A stretch of 64,000 bases of DNA, taken from NCBI RefSeq assembly GCF_029868385.1, contig NZ_JARWNX010000060.1, forward strand, positions 1 to 64,000, in the 5' to 3' direction. Position 1 is the stretch's first letter. Each line of letters begins with the position of its first letter. Shown in pieces: positions 8,179-17,131 of the stretch. The notes under the pieces are model-generated. The model made no database searches, was not told the DNA's origin, and saw only the letters and a program-made list of their open reading frames with translations. The stretch comes from Nocardia cyriacigeorgica (GTDB lineage Bacteria > Actinomycetota > Actinomycetes > Mycobacteriales > Mycobacteriaceae). Made by a program: the position numbers and the translations under genes.

Positions 8179-9042
8179 TCAGACTTGTTCCTCACCGCCG
8201 ATCCGGTCCACCGCATCGGCGAGATCGGACAGTTTCGTCGCTGATTCCGGCAGAATCGCCGAATCCCACCCCGGGCCACCGACGAACACCCGTGCGCCCG
8301 CGGCCGCACCGGCGCGTATCGCCGAGATCAAGGCGGTCGACTCCTGCTGCGACCACAGCACCACCGCGGGAGGATGTTCGGCGCGCGCGAGGGTATCCGC
8401 GATCGCCGCCGTGGGGACGTTCGCGCCGAGCATCCAGACGCCGATCCCGCGCTCGGCGAGCGCGGCCCGCAAGGCCTCCAGCGGTAGCGCATGGGTTTCA
8501 CCGCTGGTACAGGCCAGCACCGCGGCCCGCGGACCGGCTGCGGCAGCCTGCGGGGCGTGGTTGTGCAGGGCGACGGTGACCGACCACGACAGCAGATGCT
8601 CGACGTCGACGCACCCCTCACCACTCAACTGGCGTGCGACGATCTCCGCGAAGGCCGGGCGACACATCAGATCCCAGGTATCGATGACGCCATGGGCCGC
8701 CAGATGCGCGCCGAGCAGCTCCGACATGGCACGGGTGTCCATCGCGAAAGCGGCCGTGAGCAGTGGTTGCCAGTCGCCGCGATCGGGCGTGACCCGCGCT
8801 CCCGTGATCGCGGCCGCCGCGCTTGCCGGGCTCGCACCGGCGCGGATCAGCGCCAGCATCCGCTCCGCGAGCGCGATATCGGACTCGCTGTAGAGGCGGT
8901 GGCGGCCGGGCTGGCGCGCGGGGCCGATACCGTAACGCTGATTCCAGCTACGCAGTGTGGCCGTGGGGATGCCGAGACGCTCGGCGACCACGCGGACCGG
9001 ATAACCCGGTGCGTCGGAATGAGAGATGGAACCGGCGAGCAT
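8179..9042 (-). CDS. MerR-family regulator with B12-binding-like domain (CarH/LitR type)
   Basis: The 287-residue protein starts at ATG 9042. An N-terminal MerR winged HTH (VVAERLGIPTATLRSWNQRY, then the GRHRLYSESDI wing) is followed by a helical region and a C-terminal cobalamin-binding-like Rossmann domain. The lower-ligand motif ExHxxG appears as ETHALP, so the His is kept but the Gly is Pro. The GG near the end (VFVGGPGWDS) is kept. The helical-bundle signature Wx9EH of light-sensing CarH proteins appears as QLSGEGCVDVEH, with Gln in place of Trp. CarH/LitR proteins use adenosylcobalamin to sense light and repress genes in the dark. Location divergent from a lipocalin and a photolyase fits that role. 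Whether this protein binds B12 or responds to light is inferred. Confidence 0.82.
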   Translation of the reverse strand: MLAGSISHSDAPGYPVRVVAERLGIPTATLRSWNQRYGIGPARQPGRHRLYSESDIALAERMLALIRAGASPASAAAAITGARVTPDRGDWQPLLTAAFAMDTRAMSELLGAHLAAHGVIDTWDLMCRPAFAEIVARQLSGEGCVDVEHLLSWSVTVALHNHAPQAAAAGPRAAVLACTSGETHALPLEALRAALAERGIGVWMLGANVPTAAIADTLARAEHPPAVVLWSQQESTALISAIRAGAAAGARVFVGGPGWDSAILPESATKLSDLADAVDRIGGEEQV

Positions 9043-9191
9043 GAGGTCATTCTGCCTCGTCGGCGCACGTATACCCGCGACGCCGTCCGAGATCCGACCG
9101 GGAATCCCACGGCGCGAACCCCGGTAGCCCTTCCCGAACGAGTGCCGAGCCATGCGGAGTCGGCACATCGTGACAGCGCACCTTCCACACC

Positions 9192-9231
9192 TGCATTTTG
9201 CATCGTTCATGCATCGTTATATGGTAGCGTT
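9192..9231. promoter_or_regulatory. 11-bp direct repeats, likely operator of the CarH-like regulator
   Basis: In the divergent promoter, TGCATCGTTCA (9199-9209) is followed immediately by TGCATCGTTAT (9210-9220). These are two tandem 11-bp units sharing nine bases, with a further TGCAT at 9192-9196. CarH-type regulators are known to bind head-to-tail 11-bp repeats, so the phase is exactly that expected. The sequence TATATGGTAGCGT (9218-9230) just downstream may hold the -10 element of the lipocalin-photolyase operon. Confidence 0.6.
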
Positions 9232-9264
9232 CGATTCTGAGACGGCAGACACGAGGAGTTGTGG

Positions 9265-9876
9265 ATGAGGTCATTCAGCAAGGCCGTACCGATCCTGCTG
9301 TCGGCCCTGGCGGCCGTGGCGGTCACCGCCGTGTCGTCGGCACCGGCACCCGCCGACCCGCCACCGGCCGGGCCCGCGCCGGTCTCCGATCTGGCGCTGG
9401 ACCGCTACCTCGGCACCTGGCGTCAGCTGGCCGCCGTTCCGCAGGTGTTCAACCTCTCCTGCGCGCGCGACACCACCGCCGAGTACCGGCTCGACGAACG
9501 TGGAGACATCGCGGTGCACAACTCCTGTATCACCTGGTCCGGCGAGGTGAACGAGATTCGCGGCACCGCGACGGTCAACGATCAGCAGACCCGAGCGCAG
9601 TTGCACGTCGGCTTCCCCGACGTACCAGGTCAGGACCAGCGGACCGGCCCCACCAACTACATCGTCACCGCCCTCGGCGCCGACTACTCGTGGGCGTTGG
9701 TGACCGACCCGACTCGACTGTCGGGCTTCGTCCTGGCCCGTGAGGCCCGCCTCGACGCCGCGACCTGGGACCAGGTGCGCGCCGCGATCGCCACCGCGGG
9801 ACAAAGCCCCTGTATCTACCTGACATCGCCCACCACCGGCGGGCTCGATGACATCACACCGCTGTGTACGCGATGA
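9265..9876 (+). CDS. Secreted lipocalin (Blc-like)
   Basis: The 203-residue protein starts at ATG 9265 with GAGGAG upstream. Residues 1 to about 31 form a signal peptide ending near PAPADPP. The mature part opens with the lipocalin first motif GxW (LDRYLGTWRQLAAVP), followed by beta-strand-rich sequence with repeated Thr/Val. The GTATVNDQQTRAQLHVGFPD and YSWALVTDP segments are typical of bacterial lipocalins such as E. coli Blc. Four cysteines may form disulphides. It lacks a clear lipobox, so it is probably secreted or periplasmic rather than lipid-anchored. Bacterial lipocalins bind fatty acids and lysophospholipids, which suits a light-stress role. Its stop overlaps the photolyase start in ATGA, so the two are coupled. 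Confidence 0.82.
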   Translation: MRSFSKAVPILLSALAAVAVTAVSSAPAPADPPPAGPAPVSDLALDRYLGTWRQLAAVPQVFNLSCARDTTAEYRLDERGDIAVHNSCITWSGEVNEIRGTATVNDQQTRAQLHVGFPDVPGQDQRTGPTNYIVTALGADYSWALVTDPTRLSGFVLAREARLDAATWDQVRAAIATAGQSPCIYLTSPTTGGLDDITPLCTR

Positions 9877-11231
9877 ACGCGCCGACATCCCGCCGATCCG
9901 CGGCGGCCCGAGGCCCAGCGATCGCGCTGTTCACTCGCGATCTCCGGGTCGATGACAACCCCGTTCTCGACGCCGCACAGCGCACCGGAACCTCGGTGAC
10001 CCCGCTGTTCGTGCTCGACGACGGCATCATCGCCCGTTTCGGCGCACCGAATCGAATCCGGTTCCTCATCGCCGCGCTGACCGAACTCGACGCCGAACTC
10101 CACGATCTCGGCAGTCATCTGGTGGTCCGCCGAGGCGACACGGTCGCCGAGACCGCGCGAATCGCGGAGCAGATCGGCGCACGCGCCGTGCATGTCGCGG
10201 CCGACGTGAGTGCATACAGCGCACATCGCGAACAACGCTTGCGCGACCGGCTCGCCGATCTCGGCTGCGATCTGCACACCCATGGCGAATCGGTGACCAC
10301 AGTCGATCCCGCCGCATTGCGCCCATCGGGCGGCGGCGAGCATTTCGCGGTCTTCACCCCGTATTTCCGGCGTTGGATCGAGTTCCATCGCCGTACCCCG
10401 ATCCCGGCTCCGGCCGATCTCGCGACACCACCGGTGCCCGCGGGGCACCTCCCCGACGCCGCCGAACTGTGTCGGGAATCCGGCTCACCGCACCTGAGCC
10501 TCGGCGGTGCGGCCACCGGGCGGAAGCTTTTGCACCAGTGGGCATCCGGCGCCATCGAGGGCTACGAACAACGTAACGACGCGCTCGACGCCGACGCCAC
10601 CTCACATCTGTCCCCCTACCTGCATTTCGGCTGTTTGTCCCCCACGCAGGTGCTCGCGGCAGTCGACCCGGCCACCGACGACGGACACGCCTTCGCCCGC
10701 CAGCTCGCCTGGCGAGACTTCCACCATCAGGTCCTCGCGGCCCGGCCGGACACGGCATGGTCGGATTACCGGCCCCGCGATATCCGCTGGCGAGACGACC
10801 CGCACGCCGTACGCGCCTGGCAGGACGGCCGCACCGGCATCCCGATCGTCGATGCCGGACTGCGCCAGCTGCTCACGGAGGGCTGGATGCCGGGCCGGGC
10901 CCGGCTGATCGCGGCGAGTTTCCTCACCAAGACGCTGCGCATCGACTGGCGGATCGGCGCCCGCCATTTCTTGCGCTGGCTCGTCGACGGCGACCTCGCC
11001 AACAATCAACTCAACTGGCAGTGGGCCGCCGGCACCGGCACCGACACCCGCCCCAACCGCGTCCTCAACCCGCTGCGCCAGGCCGCCCGATTCGATCCCG
11101 AAGGCGCCTATGTGCGGCGCTGGATCCCCGAGCTGGCCGAGTTGCCCGGTGCCACCGTCCACCGCCCCTGGCGGTACGACATCGACCACGCGATCTATCC
11201 GGCGCCGATAGCGGAGTGCGTGGGCATGTGA
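9873..11231 (+). CDS. phr: Deoxyribodipyrimidine photolyase
   Basis: The 452-residue flavoprotein would repair UV-induced pyrimidine dimers using blue light. The N-terminal alpha/beta antenna domain opens with IALFTRDLRVDDNPVLDAA. The C-terminal FAD-binding helical domain contains the hallmark WRDFHHQVLAARPD, GIPIVDAGLRQL, GWMPGRARLIAASFLTK, then GDLANNQLNWQWAAGTGTD and NPLRQAARFDPEGAYVRRW. Length matches class I CPD photolyases. ATG 9873 overlaps the lipocalin stop by four bases, so the two genes are translated together. Control by the divergent CarH-like repressor is inferred from the arrangement. Confidence 0.95.
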   Translation: MNAPTSRRSAAARGPAIALFTRDLRVDDNPVLDAAQRTGTSVTPLFVLDDGIIARFGAPNRIRFLIAALTELDAELHDLGSHLVVRRGDTVAETARIAEQIGARAVHVAADVSAYSAHREQRLRDRLADLGCDLHTHGESVTTVDPAALRPSGGGEHFAVFTPYFRRWIEFHRRTPIPAPADLATPPVPAGHLPDAAELCRESGSPHLSLGGAATGRKLLHQWASGAIEGYEQRNDALDADATSHLSPYLHFGCLSPTQVLAAVDPATDDGHAFARQLAWRDFHHQVLAARPDTAWSDYRPRDIRWRDDPHAVRAWQDGRTGIPIVDAGLRQLLTEGWMPGRARLIAASFLTKTLRIDWRIGARHFLRWLVDGDLANNQLNWQWAAGTGTDTRPNRVLNPLRQAARFDPEGAYVRRWIPELAELPGATVHRPWRYDIDHAIYPAPIAECVGM

Positions 11232-11280
11232 GGAGAAGCGAACACAAGTAGCGACGGACGGACCGCCGCCAGGACGAAAA

Positions 11281-11955
11281 GTGGTGAACGACATGAGAAA
11301 CACCAAAGCTGTAGTGGCGGCCATTCTGCTCGCCTTCGCCGTCGCGACCTCCGCGGGCTGTACCGATGACGAATCGGACTCCTCGACGGCCACGCCGACG
11401 AACCCCGCACCCATGCAGACCACCGCACCGGAAACCACCATGCCGAGCGACGACCCCGCCGCCGCACTCGTCGGCCCCGGCTGCCAGTCGTATGCCGATC
11501 AAGTACCCAGCGGACCAGGATCCATCGAGGCCATGGCCGAAGAACCGGTGGCCGTTGCCGCGTCGAACAATCCGCTCCTGACCACACTGACCGCGGCAGT
11601 CTCCGGCCAACTGAACCCACAGGTCAACCTCGTCGACACCCTGAACTCCGGCGAGTTCACCATCTTCGCCCCGGTCGACGAGGCCTTCGCAGCCATCGAC
11701 CCGGCCACCATCGAAGCACTGAAGACCGACACCCCCACACTGACCACCATCCTGACCTACCACGCCGTACCCGGCCGCCTCTCCCCCGACCAGATCGCCG
11801 GAACCCACACGACCGCAGAAGGATCCGACCTCACCGTCACCCGCTCCGGCAACGACATCCAGGTCGGCGACGCCAGCGTGATCTGCGGCGGAGTCCAGAC
11901 CGCGAACGCCACGGTGTACTTGATCGACGCGGTACTCATGCCACCGACGAACTGA
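11281..11955 (+). CDS. Fasciclin-domain lipoprotein (MPT83/MPT70-like)
   Basis: The 224-residue protein has a lipoprotein signal peptide with lipobox SAGC at about residue 29, then a Thr/Pro/Ser-rich tether. One FAS1 domain covers about residues 80-222. It contains the motifs NPLLTTLTAAV, FTIFAPVDEAFAAI, LTYHAVPGRL and a C-terminal ANATVYLIDAVLMPP. The domain is an adhesion or protein-binding fold at the cell surface, as in mycobacterial MPT70 and MPT83. GTG 11281 has AGGA six bases upstream; ATG 11293 is an alternative start. It stands 49 bases after the photolyase and may be separately transcribed. Confidence 0.88.
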   Translation: MVNDMRNTKAVVAAILLAFAVATSAGCTDDESDSSTATPTNPAPMQTTAPETTMPSDDPAAALVGPGCQSYADQVPSGPGSIEAMAEEPVAVAASNNPLLTTLTAAVSGQLNPQVNLVDTLNSGEFTIFAPVDEAFAAIDPATIEALKTDTPTLTTILTYHAVPGRLSPDQIAGTHTTAEGSDLTVTRSGNDIQVGDASVICGGVQTANATVYLIDAVLMPPTN

Positions 11956-12112
11956 GTCGCCGACCGCTCGATTCCGACCACGAGCTGGACCAGTGCCGAC
12001 GCACGGGCGGTTCACTACACTCGGGGTAACCACTTCGTGCGCCCGCGGTGCGGTGAAGGGATATGGACGACCACGACAGACCTGTCTCCTCCAGCCGTGA
12101 TGGTCGGCGGCG

Positions 12113-13411
12113 GTGATGACGGTGGACACTGTCCTGAACGTGGTGCTGGTTCTGGTGTTCATTCTGGTGGGTGGGGTGTTCGCCGGTGCCGAGATCGCGC
12201 TGGTGTCGTTGCGTGAGAGTCAGCTGCATTCGCTGGCCGGGCGTGGTGGGCGTGGGGCTCGAACCGCGGCGTTGGCGCGCGATCCGAACCGATTCCTGTC
12301 GGCGGTACAGATCGGGGTCACCGTCGCGGGCTTCTTTTCCGCCGCCTACGGCGCCTCGACGATCGCACCGGATTTCAGTCCCGCCTTGCAGAGGTGGGGG
12401 TTGTCCGAGGAACCGGCCAACGCCGTCGCCTTGATCGCGACGACACTGGTCATTTCGTATCTGTCGTTGATCCTCGGCGAACTGGTGCCCAAACGTATCG
12501 CGTTGCAGCGGGCGACGGGGGTCTCGTTGGCGACCGCCTCGCCGCTGGACCGGTTCGCGACCGTGATGTCACCGGTGATCTGGTTGCTGTCGGTGTCCAC
12601 CAACGCACTCGTACGTCTGCTCGGCGGCGATCCGGCGCACAAGAGCGAGGAGATGACCCTCGATGAACTGCGGGAACTCCTGACCGGCCATCGCGGCATT
12701 CCCGCCGAGGAACGCCAGGTGCTCGCGGAGGTGTTCCGAGCCGGAGAGCGCAGCCTCGCCGAGGTGATGCGCCCACGGACCGAAGTGGACTTCCTTCACG
12801 CCGATATGACCGTGCCTCAGGCGCGCGAGCTTGCGATCACGCTCGCGCACAGCCGGTTTCCGGTGACCGACACCTCACTCGACGATGTGGTCGGCTTCGT
12901 TCATCTCCGCGATCTGCTCCGCGCCGACGACCGTGAACACCTCACCATCACCGGCCTGTGCCGACCGCTGCTGCAACTACCGGCCTCGAAACCGGCCCTT
13001 GCCACGCTCGCCCGCATGCGCCGCGACAATACACAGCTGGTCCTGGTGGTCGATGAATACGGCGGCACCGCCGGTATCGCCACCGTCGAGGACATCGTGG
13101 AAGAGGTCGTCGGCGAGATCGGCGACGAATTCGATCCACTACCGGAGAAACATGCATCCGTCGCCCGGCCGCATCATCGTCGTCTCGACGGATTGCTGAT
13201 CGTGGAGGATGCCGAACAGATCATGGGCATCACGCTCCCCGACGGCCCTTACGAGACCGTCGCCGGATGCGTTCTGCACCATCTCCAGCGGCTGCCCCGG
13301 CTCGGAGACAGCGTGGTCATCGCGGGATATCGGTTCACGGTGAGCGATCTGGACGGCAAGCGCATCGCCGGGCTGCGCGTGAGGCCTCAGCGCGCATCGG
13401 CGCCGCCGTAG
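12113..13411 (+). CDS. CNNM/CBS-domain membrane protein (hemolysin C family)
   Basis: The 432-residue protein has an N-terminal DUF21/CNNM membrane domain (about residues 1-190) with four hydrophobic segments and the conserved VFAGAEIALVSLRESQL and LGELVPKRIALQ motifs. Two CBS domains follow (about 200-330, with VMRPRTEVDFL and VDEYGGTAGIATVEDIVEEVVGEI split between them). A C-terminal CorC-HlyC domain covers about 345-425. Family members are linked to magnesium, cobalt or sodium transport. The first codon is GTG at 12113, with ATG at 12116; neither has a strong ribosome binding site. It is transcribed convergently with the amine oxidase gene. Confidence 0.92.
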   Translation: MMTVDTVLNVVLVLVFILVGGVFAGAEIALVSLRESQLHSLAGRGGRGARTAALARDPNRFLSAVQIGVTVAGFFSAAYGASTIAPDFSPALQRWGLSEEPANAVALIATTLVISYLSLILGELVPKRIALQRATGVSLATASPLDRFATVMSPVIWLLSVSTNALVRLLGGDPAHKSEEMTLDELRELLTGHRGIPAEERQVLAEVFRAGERSLAEVMRPRTEVDFLHADMTVPQARELAITLAHSRFPVTDTSLDDVVGFVHLRDLLRADDREHLTITGLCRPLLQLPASKPALATLARMRRDNTQLVLVVDEYGGTAGIATVEDIVEEVVGEIGDEFDPLPEKHASVARPHHRRLDGLLIVEDAEQIMGITLPDGPYETVAGCVLHHLQRLPRLGDSVVIAGYRFTVSDLDGKRIAGLRVRPQRASAPP

Positions 13412-13619
13412 ACGGGTGGCGGCTTCACGGCAAGGCTGCGCGATCTCGGGCGGCGCCACGCAAACGACAAAGATGTCGGCCACCGGATCGGCGACCCGCT
13501 GTCCGCCAGGCTCGCCGCCGGTGCCGAGCCTCCCCGATTCCGGGTACCCGGCTACGTTCGCCGATCACCGCGACATCGACCGGACACCTGCTCGACCCGG
13601 CGGATCAGCGGTCGAAACC

Positions 13620-14972
13620 TCAGCTGCCGCCACGCATCAGACTCATCAGGACAGCCTTCGCCGATCGCTCACCTGACGCGGCGGCATCGGCGAGTGAGGG
13701 CATATCGAGCTGGTAGTCGCCCGCGAGGTGGATGGGTCCGAGAGGCTCACGCAAGGCTGGCAGCGACTTGCGCCGCCCGGGCGCCCAGAACGGCACCACC
13801 CGGCGGTGCCTGCGCAGGATGCCCTCCCCCAGCTTCCCCTCCAGCTCGGGCAGCACGGTGAGCAGGTCATTCGTGAATCGCGACACGATCTCCTCATCGG
13901 GCAGGTCCAGTAAGGCGTCGGCCTTGCCGCCCCCGGCGAAACAGGCCAGAGCGCCGCCCGGCTTACGGTCGTCGCCGGTGCGCAGAGCCGCGGCATGGTT
14001 GAACACCGCCTGGAACGACAGCTGCGGCGTGGAGATGCCGAAGTAGTCGTCCCAGCGCTGCGGCCCGACTTCGTCGGTGAAGAACCCGACGACCACGTAG
14101 CGGCCGTAGGTGATGTCGTCGAACGCGTTGCGGTACCGCTGCGGGAGGTCCGGGATGATCCGTTCGGTGATATCGGCGGGTGCGGTCACGATCGCACGCT
14201 CGGCCCGCAACCGCGCCGGCCGGTCACCGTCGAGATAGTCGACAACCACCCCGTCACCGTCACGGCGCACCGACCGCACCACCGAGTTCAGCCGGATCCG
14301 AGCGCCGAGGTCTTCGGCGAGCACATCGGTCAAGGTCTGGTTGCCACCGGCCGGAAGCGAGAAGTTCGGGATCTTGTCCGGATCGGCCAGCGCCATGCCG
14401 ACCGAGGTGACGAACTGGGTGGCGGCCGTCTCGTCCACATCACACCCCATCCACTGCGCCGACCATGACCGGACGACGGTGTGGGCCAGCTCCGAGCGGA
14501 CACCTTTCAGCAGATACGACGCGAGCCTGGTATCGAGTCCGGCGCGAACCCGCTGGGCATAACGGCTGTTCGATTCGAGAAACGGGGTGACCGCGAGGAT
14601 GCGCGCACCGACGACGGCGAGGCCGATACGATCCAGCATGGTCATCCGGGTGCCGAACATGAGCGCGAACGGGTTCGAGGTGTCGACCGTCCCGCCGTTG
14701 AGATGCAGCGCGATGCTCTTGCCCGCGAGCGAACCCCTCTCGATGCCGTGCCGGTCGAGGGCGTCGATCAATGTGCCGGTGCCCTCGGTGAATTGAGTGC
14801 CGAGGTTGATCCAGTAGTCGCCCTGTCGGACGGTGTCGACCCGTCCGCCCGTGCGATCGCTGGACTCGAGGACCACCACATCGCTGTTCGGCGCGAGCGT
14901 GGTCGCCGCCGTCAACCCCGCCATTCCGGCGCCGACGACGACCACCTCGGCGATTTCATCCTGTACTGCCAT
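13620..14972 (-). CDS. Flavin-containing amine oxidase
   Basis: The 450-residue protein starts at ATG 14972 with CAGGAG upstream. The N-terminal FAD site VVVVGAGMAGLTAATTL is followed by the amine-oxidase motif LESSDRTGGRVDTVRQGDYW. The C-terminal FAD-binding segment IHLAGDYQLDMPSLADAAASG is diagnostic of the monoamine oxidase and phytoene desaturase-like superfamily. It would oxidise an amine to an imine or aldehyde with release of peroxide and ammonia. It is the last gene of a minus-strand unit that includes a 7-TM-like protein, a PuuB-like oxidoreductase, an ammonia-lyase-like protein and a Baeyer-Villiger-type monooxygenase. Its substrate is probably an amine or an intermediate in that route. 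Confidence 0.85.
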   Translation of the reverse strand: MAVQDEIAEVVVVGAGMAGLTAATTLAPNSDVVVLESSDRTGGRVDTVRQGDYWINLGTQFTEGTGTLIDALDRHGIERGSLAGKSIALHLNGGTVDTSNPFALMFGTRMTMLDRIGLAVVGARILAVTPFLESNSRYAQRVRAGLDTRLASYLLKGVRSELAHTVVRSWSAQWMGCDVDETAATQFVTSVGMALADPDKIPNFSLPAGGNQTLTDVLAEDLGARIRLNSVVRSVRRDGDGVVVDYLDGDRPARLRAERAIVTAPADITERIIPDLPQRYRNAFDDITYGRYVVVGFFTDEVGPQRWDDYFGISTPQLSFQAVFNHAAALRTGDDRKPGGALACFAGGGKADALLDLPDEEIVSRFTNDLLTVLPELEGKLGEGILRRHRRVVPFWAPGRRKSLPALREPLGPIHLAGDYQLDMPSLADAAASGERSAKAVLMSLMRGGS

Positions 14973-15013
14973 GTCGGCTCCTGACTCTGGAACGATCGGC
15001 GGAAGTCCGCCGC

Positions 15014-15709
15014 TTACGCCGTGACGGAGGCGTCTCCGGTGATCACTGGGGTGTGGACGCGCTTGTTGTAGGCATCGAATGCCCGGTAGGCGCGGTAGTA
15101 CGCGAACATCTGGAGGCCCCATGTCGACAGCGCGAAGATGTAGAAGATCGTGTGCTCGGCGTCGTCACCCGGAATGGTGACGAAGTCGTAGGTCGCGGCG
15201 ATGACGAATCCGCACGCTGTCGCGATACCCGCCCACACCGCGTGGCCGCGCTCACCGATATCCCACAGTCGCTTGCTGAAGTAGATCAGGAAGATCGTGG
15301 TGAGCACATTGGCCACGATGTAGAAGATCTTGCCCGGGGTGCCGATCTGCTCGGCATAGGTGCTGAGGGCGAAACCGACCACACCGGCGAGGGCGAACGC
15401 ACCGATATCGACCGCGACCGACGGCTTGTACCGGTGGGTGACCCGCATCAGGCCGAGGACCAGGATCAGCGTGATGCCGATGGACCGGGAGAACGCGTCC
15501 AAGAAGTACGCGAAGGTATACATCGGGCTGTCGTGACCGGCCTTCAGCAGGCCGTAGATCAGGAAATTCGTTCCCGATGTCGCGACGATGATCCACTCGA
15601 TACCGAGCAGATAGTTCTGGTAATTCCGGATGAACTTGACGCCGTAGGTGAAACCGACAGCGATCATCCAGATATCCGCGATCGCGAAAAGCAGTTCTTT
15701 GAGGGACAT
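15014..15709 (-). CDS. Seven-helix-like integral membrane protein in the amine cluster
   Basis: The 231-residue protein starts at ATG 15709 (MSLKELLFAIADIWM) with AGGAGAGG upstream on the minus strand. About six or seven hydrophobic helices span the whole chain, for example FAIADIWMIAVGFTYGV, LLGIEWIIVATSGTNFLIYG, ITLILVLGLMRV, AFALAGVVGFALSTY, FYIVANVLTTIFLIYF, WAGIATACGFVIAA and FYIFALSTWGLQMFAYY. I see no transporter family signature. Its position between two amine-oxidising flavoproteins makes substrate entry or sensing a reasonable guess, but the function is unknown. Confidence 0.7.
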   Translation of the reverse strand: MSLKELLFAIADIWMIAVGFTYGVKFIRNYQNYLLGIEWIIVATSGTNFLIYGLLKAGHDSPMYTFAYFLDAFSRSIGITLILVLGLMRVTHRYKPSVAVDIGAFALAGVVGFALSTYAEQIGTPGKIFYIVANVLTTIFLIYFSKRLWDIGERGHAVWAGIATACGFVIAATYDFVTIPGDDAEHTIFYIFALSTWGLQMFAYYRAYRAFDAYNKRVHTPVITGDASVTA

Positions 15710-15827
15710 GAGCCTCTCCTGGAAAAAGGTGAGCCCACCGCGGGCGTCAATGGGTGATTTCGGCGGCGCTGCCGAGCGATCGAGAACCAGTGGGCGTCTC
15801 GATACGCGCCGATCAGCGCAGACATCG

Positions 15828-17126
15828 TTATTTCCCGAGCGCTGCCATTCGGTCGGCCGCACGATCGGCGAGCCAGCCGGAATACAGTGCCGGGCCGCTG
15901 ACGAAACTGGGCCAGAACCGCTTGCGGCCGTGCCAGATCGCCGCCAGATCCTCGTGCAACGGTGCGCCGACGACACGGTCGGCCAGCAGATGGCCCACGT
16001 ACTGCGCCTGAGCGAAGCCATGCCCGTTGCAGGCCAGCGAATAGAGCACATTGTCGGAAGCTTCCCCCGCGACGGGAAGCCACGTGGAACTCATCCCGAT
16101 CCACCCGCCCCACGCTTTCGCGGGCTCGATATCGCGCAGGCCGGGGAAACGCTCACGGAATCCGCGAACGAGGTCGTCGGCTACATTGCGCGCCGGGGTG
16201 CGCTCCGGTAGCGGGTTGCGGCCGGTCTGTAGACGGCGCGTGCCGAATACGACGGTGCCACGTGGCGTCACGCGGTAGCTCTCCAGGATCATGTGCAGCG
16301 TGACCAGCGGGGCGCGGCTGGTCCAGCCGATGGCGTCGAGTCGTTCGGGGGCGACGGGTTCGGTCTCGACCAGGGAGGTCCACACCGGGCTGGCCACATG
16401 CTTCGGCGCGATGGACAAGCCGTTGCTGTAGGCGTTGGTGGTCAGCAAGGCCTTGCGAGCGCGAACCTTGCCGTCCGGGGTGTCGACGGTGACGCCGTCG
16501 CCGGTGTCGGTGATGTCGCGGGCGGGGGTGTGCTCGTGGACCCGCACGCCGGAGGCGATCGTCGCGGCTCGCAGACCGAGGGCGAACTCACCAGGGTTGA
16601 GCGTGCCGCCGACACCCTCGCGGATTCCGCCGAGGAAACCGTGCGGCAGACCCGCCGCGGGGCCCTCGACGAATTCGGCCGCCGATCCCGCCGCGGCCAT
16701 GACCTTCGCATTGCGGCGCGCATGCCGCAACTGCCCCTTGGACACCGCGGCGATCACGATGCCCTCCTGTCGATAACCGCAGTCGATCCCATGGCGCTCG
16801 ATGGTGTCCTCGGCGAAATGCACCGCGTTCTCGGCGTATCGGTACAGTTCGCGCAGCCGTTCGCGCTTCAGCAGCAAACCCAATATCTCCGGGTCGGCGG
16901 CCACCGAGTTCGTGATGTAGCCGGCATTGCGCGAGGTGGCGCCCCAGCCGAGGGTCTTCGCCTCGAGCAGCACCACATCGACGCCTTTCTCGGCGAGGCG
17001 AAGGGCGGCCGACATGCCACCGCCGCCACCACCGATCACGACCACGTCGCAACCGCTGTCACCGGTCGGCGGCGGTTCGACGATGGCGGGTTGTTCGGCC
17101 CAACCGGTATCGCGAATCAGTTCCAT
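15828..17126 (-). CDS. DAO-family FAD oxidoreductase, PuuB-like amine oxidase
   Basis: The 432-residue protein starts at ATG 17126 with GGAG upstream. The N-terminal FAD site is DVVVIGGGGGGMSAALRLAE, followed by LGWGATSRNAGYI, the segment that in PuuB and related gamma-glutamyl-amine oxidases lies beside the flavin. The C-terminal WGGWIGMSSTWLPVAGEA and LACNGHGFAQAQYVGHLLAD segments are typical of the DAO fold. E. coli PuuB oxidises gamma-glutamylputrescine. Together with the PuuA- and PuuD-like genes about 10 kb away, and the nearby aldehyde dehydrogenase, this supports a gamma-glutamylation route. The exact substrate is not determinable. Confidence 0.85.
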   Translation of the reverse strand: MELIRDTGWAEQPAIVEPPPTGDSGCDVVVIGGGGGGMSAALRLAEKGVDVVLLEAKTLGWGATSRNAGYITNSVAADPEILGLLLKRERLRELYRYAENAVHFAEDTIERHGIDCGYRQEGIVIAAVSKGQLRHARRNAKVMAAAGSAAEFVEGPAAGLPHGFLGGIREGVGGTLNPGEFALGLRAATIASGVRVHEHTPARDITDTGDGVTVDTPDGKVRARKALLTTNAYSNGLSIAPKHVASPVWTSLVETEPVAPERLDAIGWTSRAPLVTLHMILESYRVTPRGTVVFGTRRLQTGRNPLPERTPARNVADDLVRGFRERFPGLRDIEPAKAWGGWIGMSSTWLPVAGEASDNVLYSLACNGHGFAQAQYVGHLLADRVVGAPLHEDLAAIWHGRKRFWPSFVSGPALYSGWLADRAADRMAALGK

Positions 17127-17131
17127 GACGG

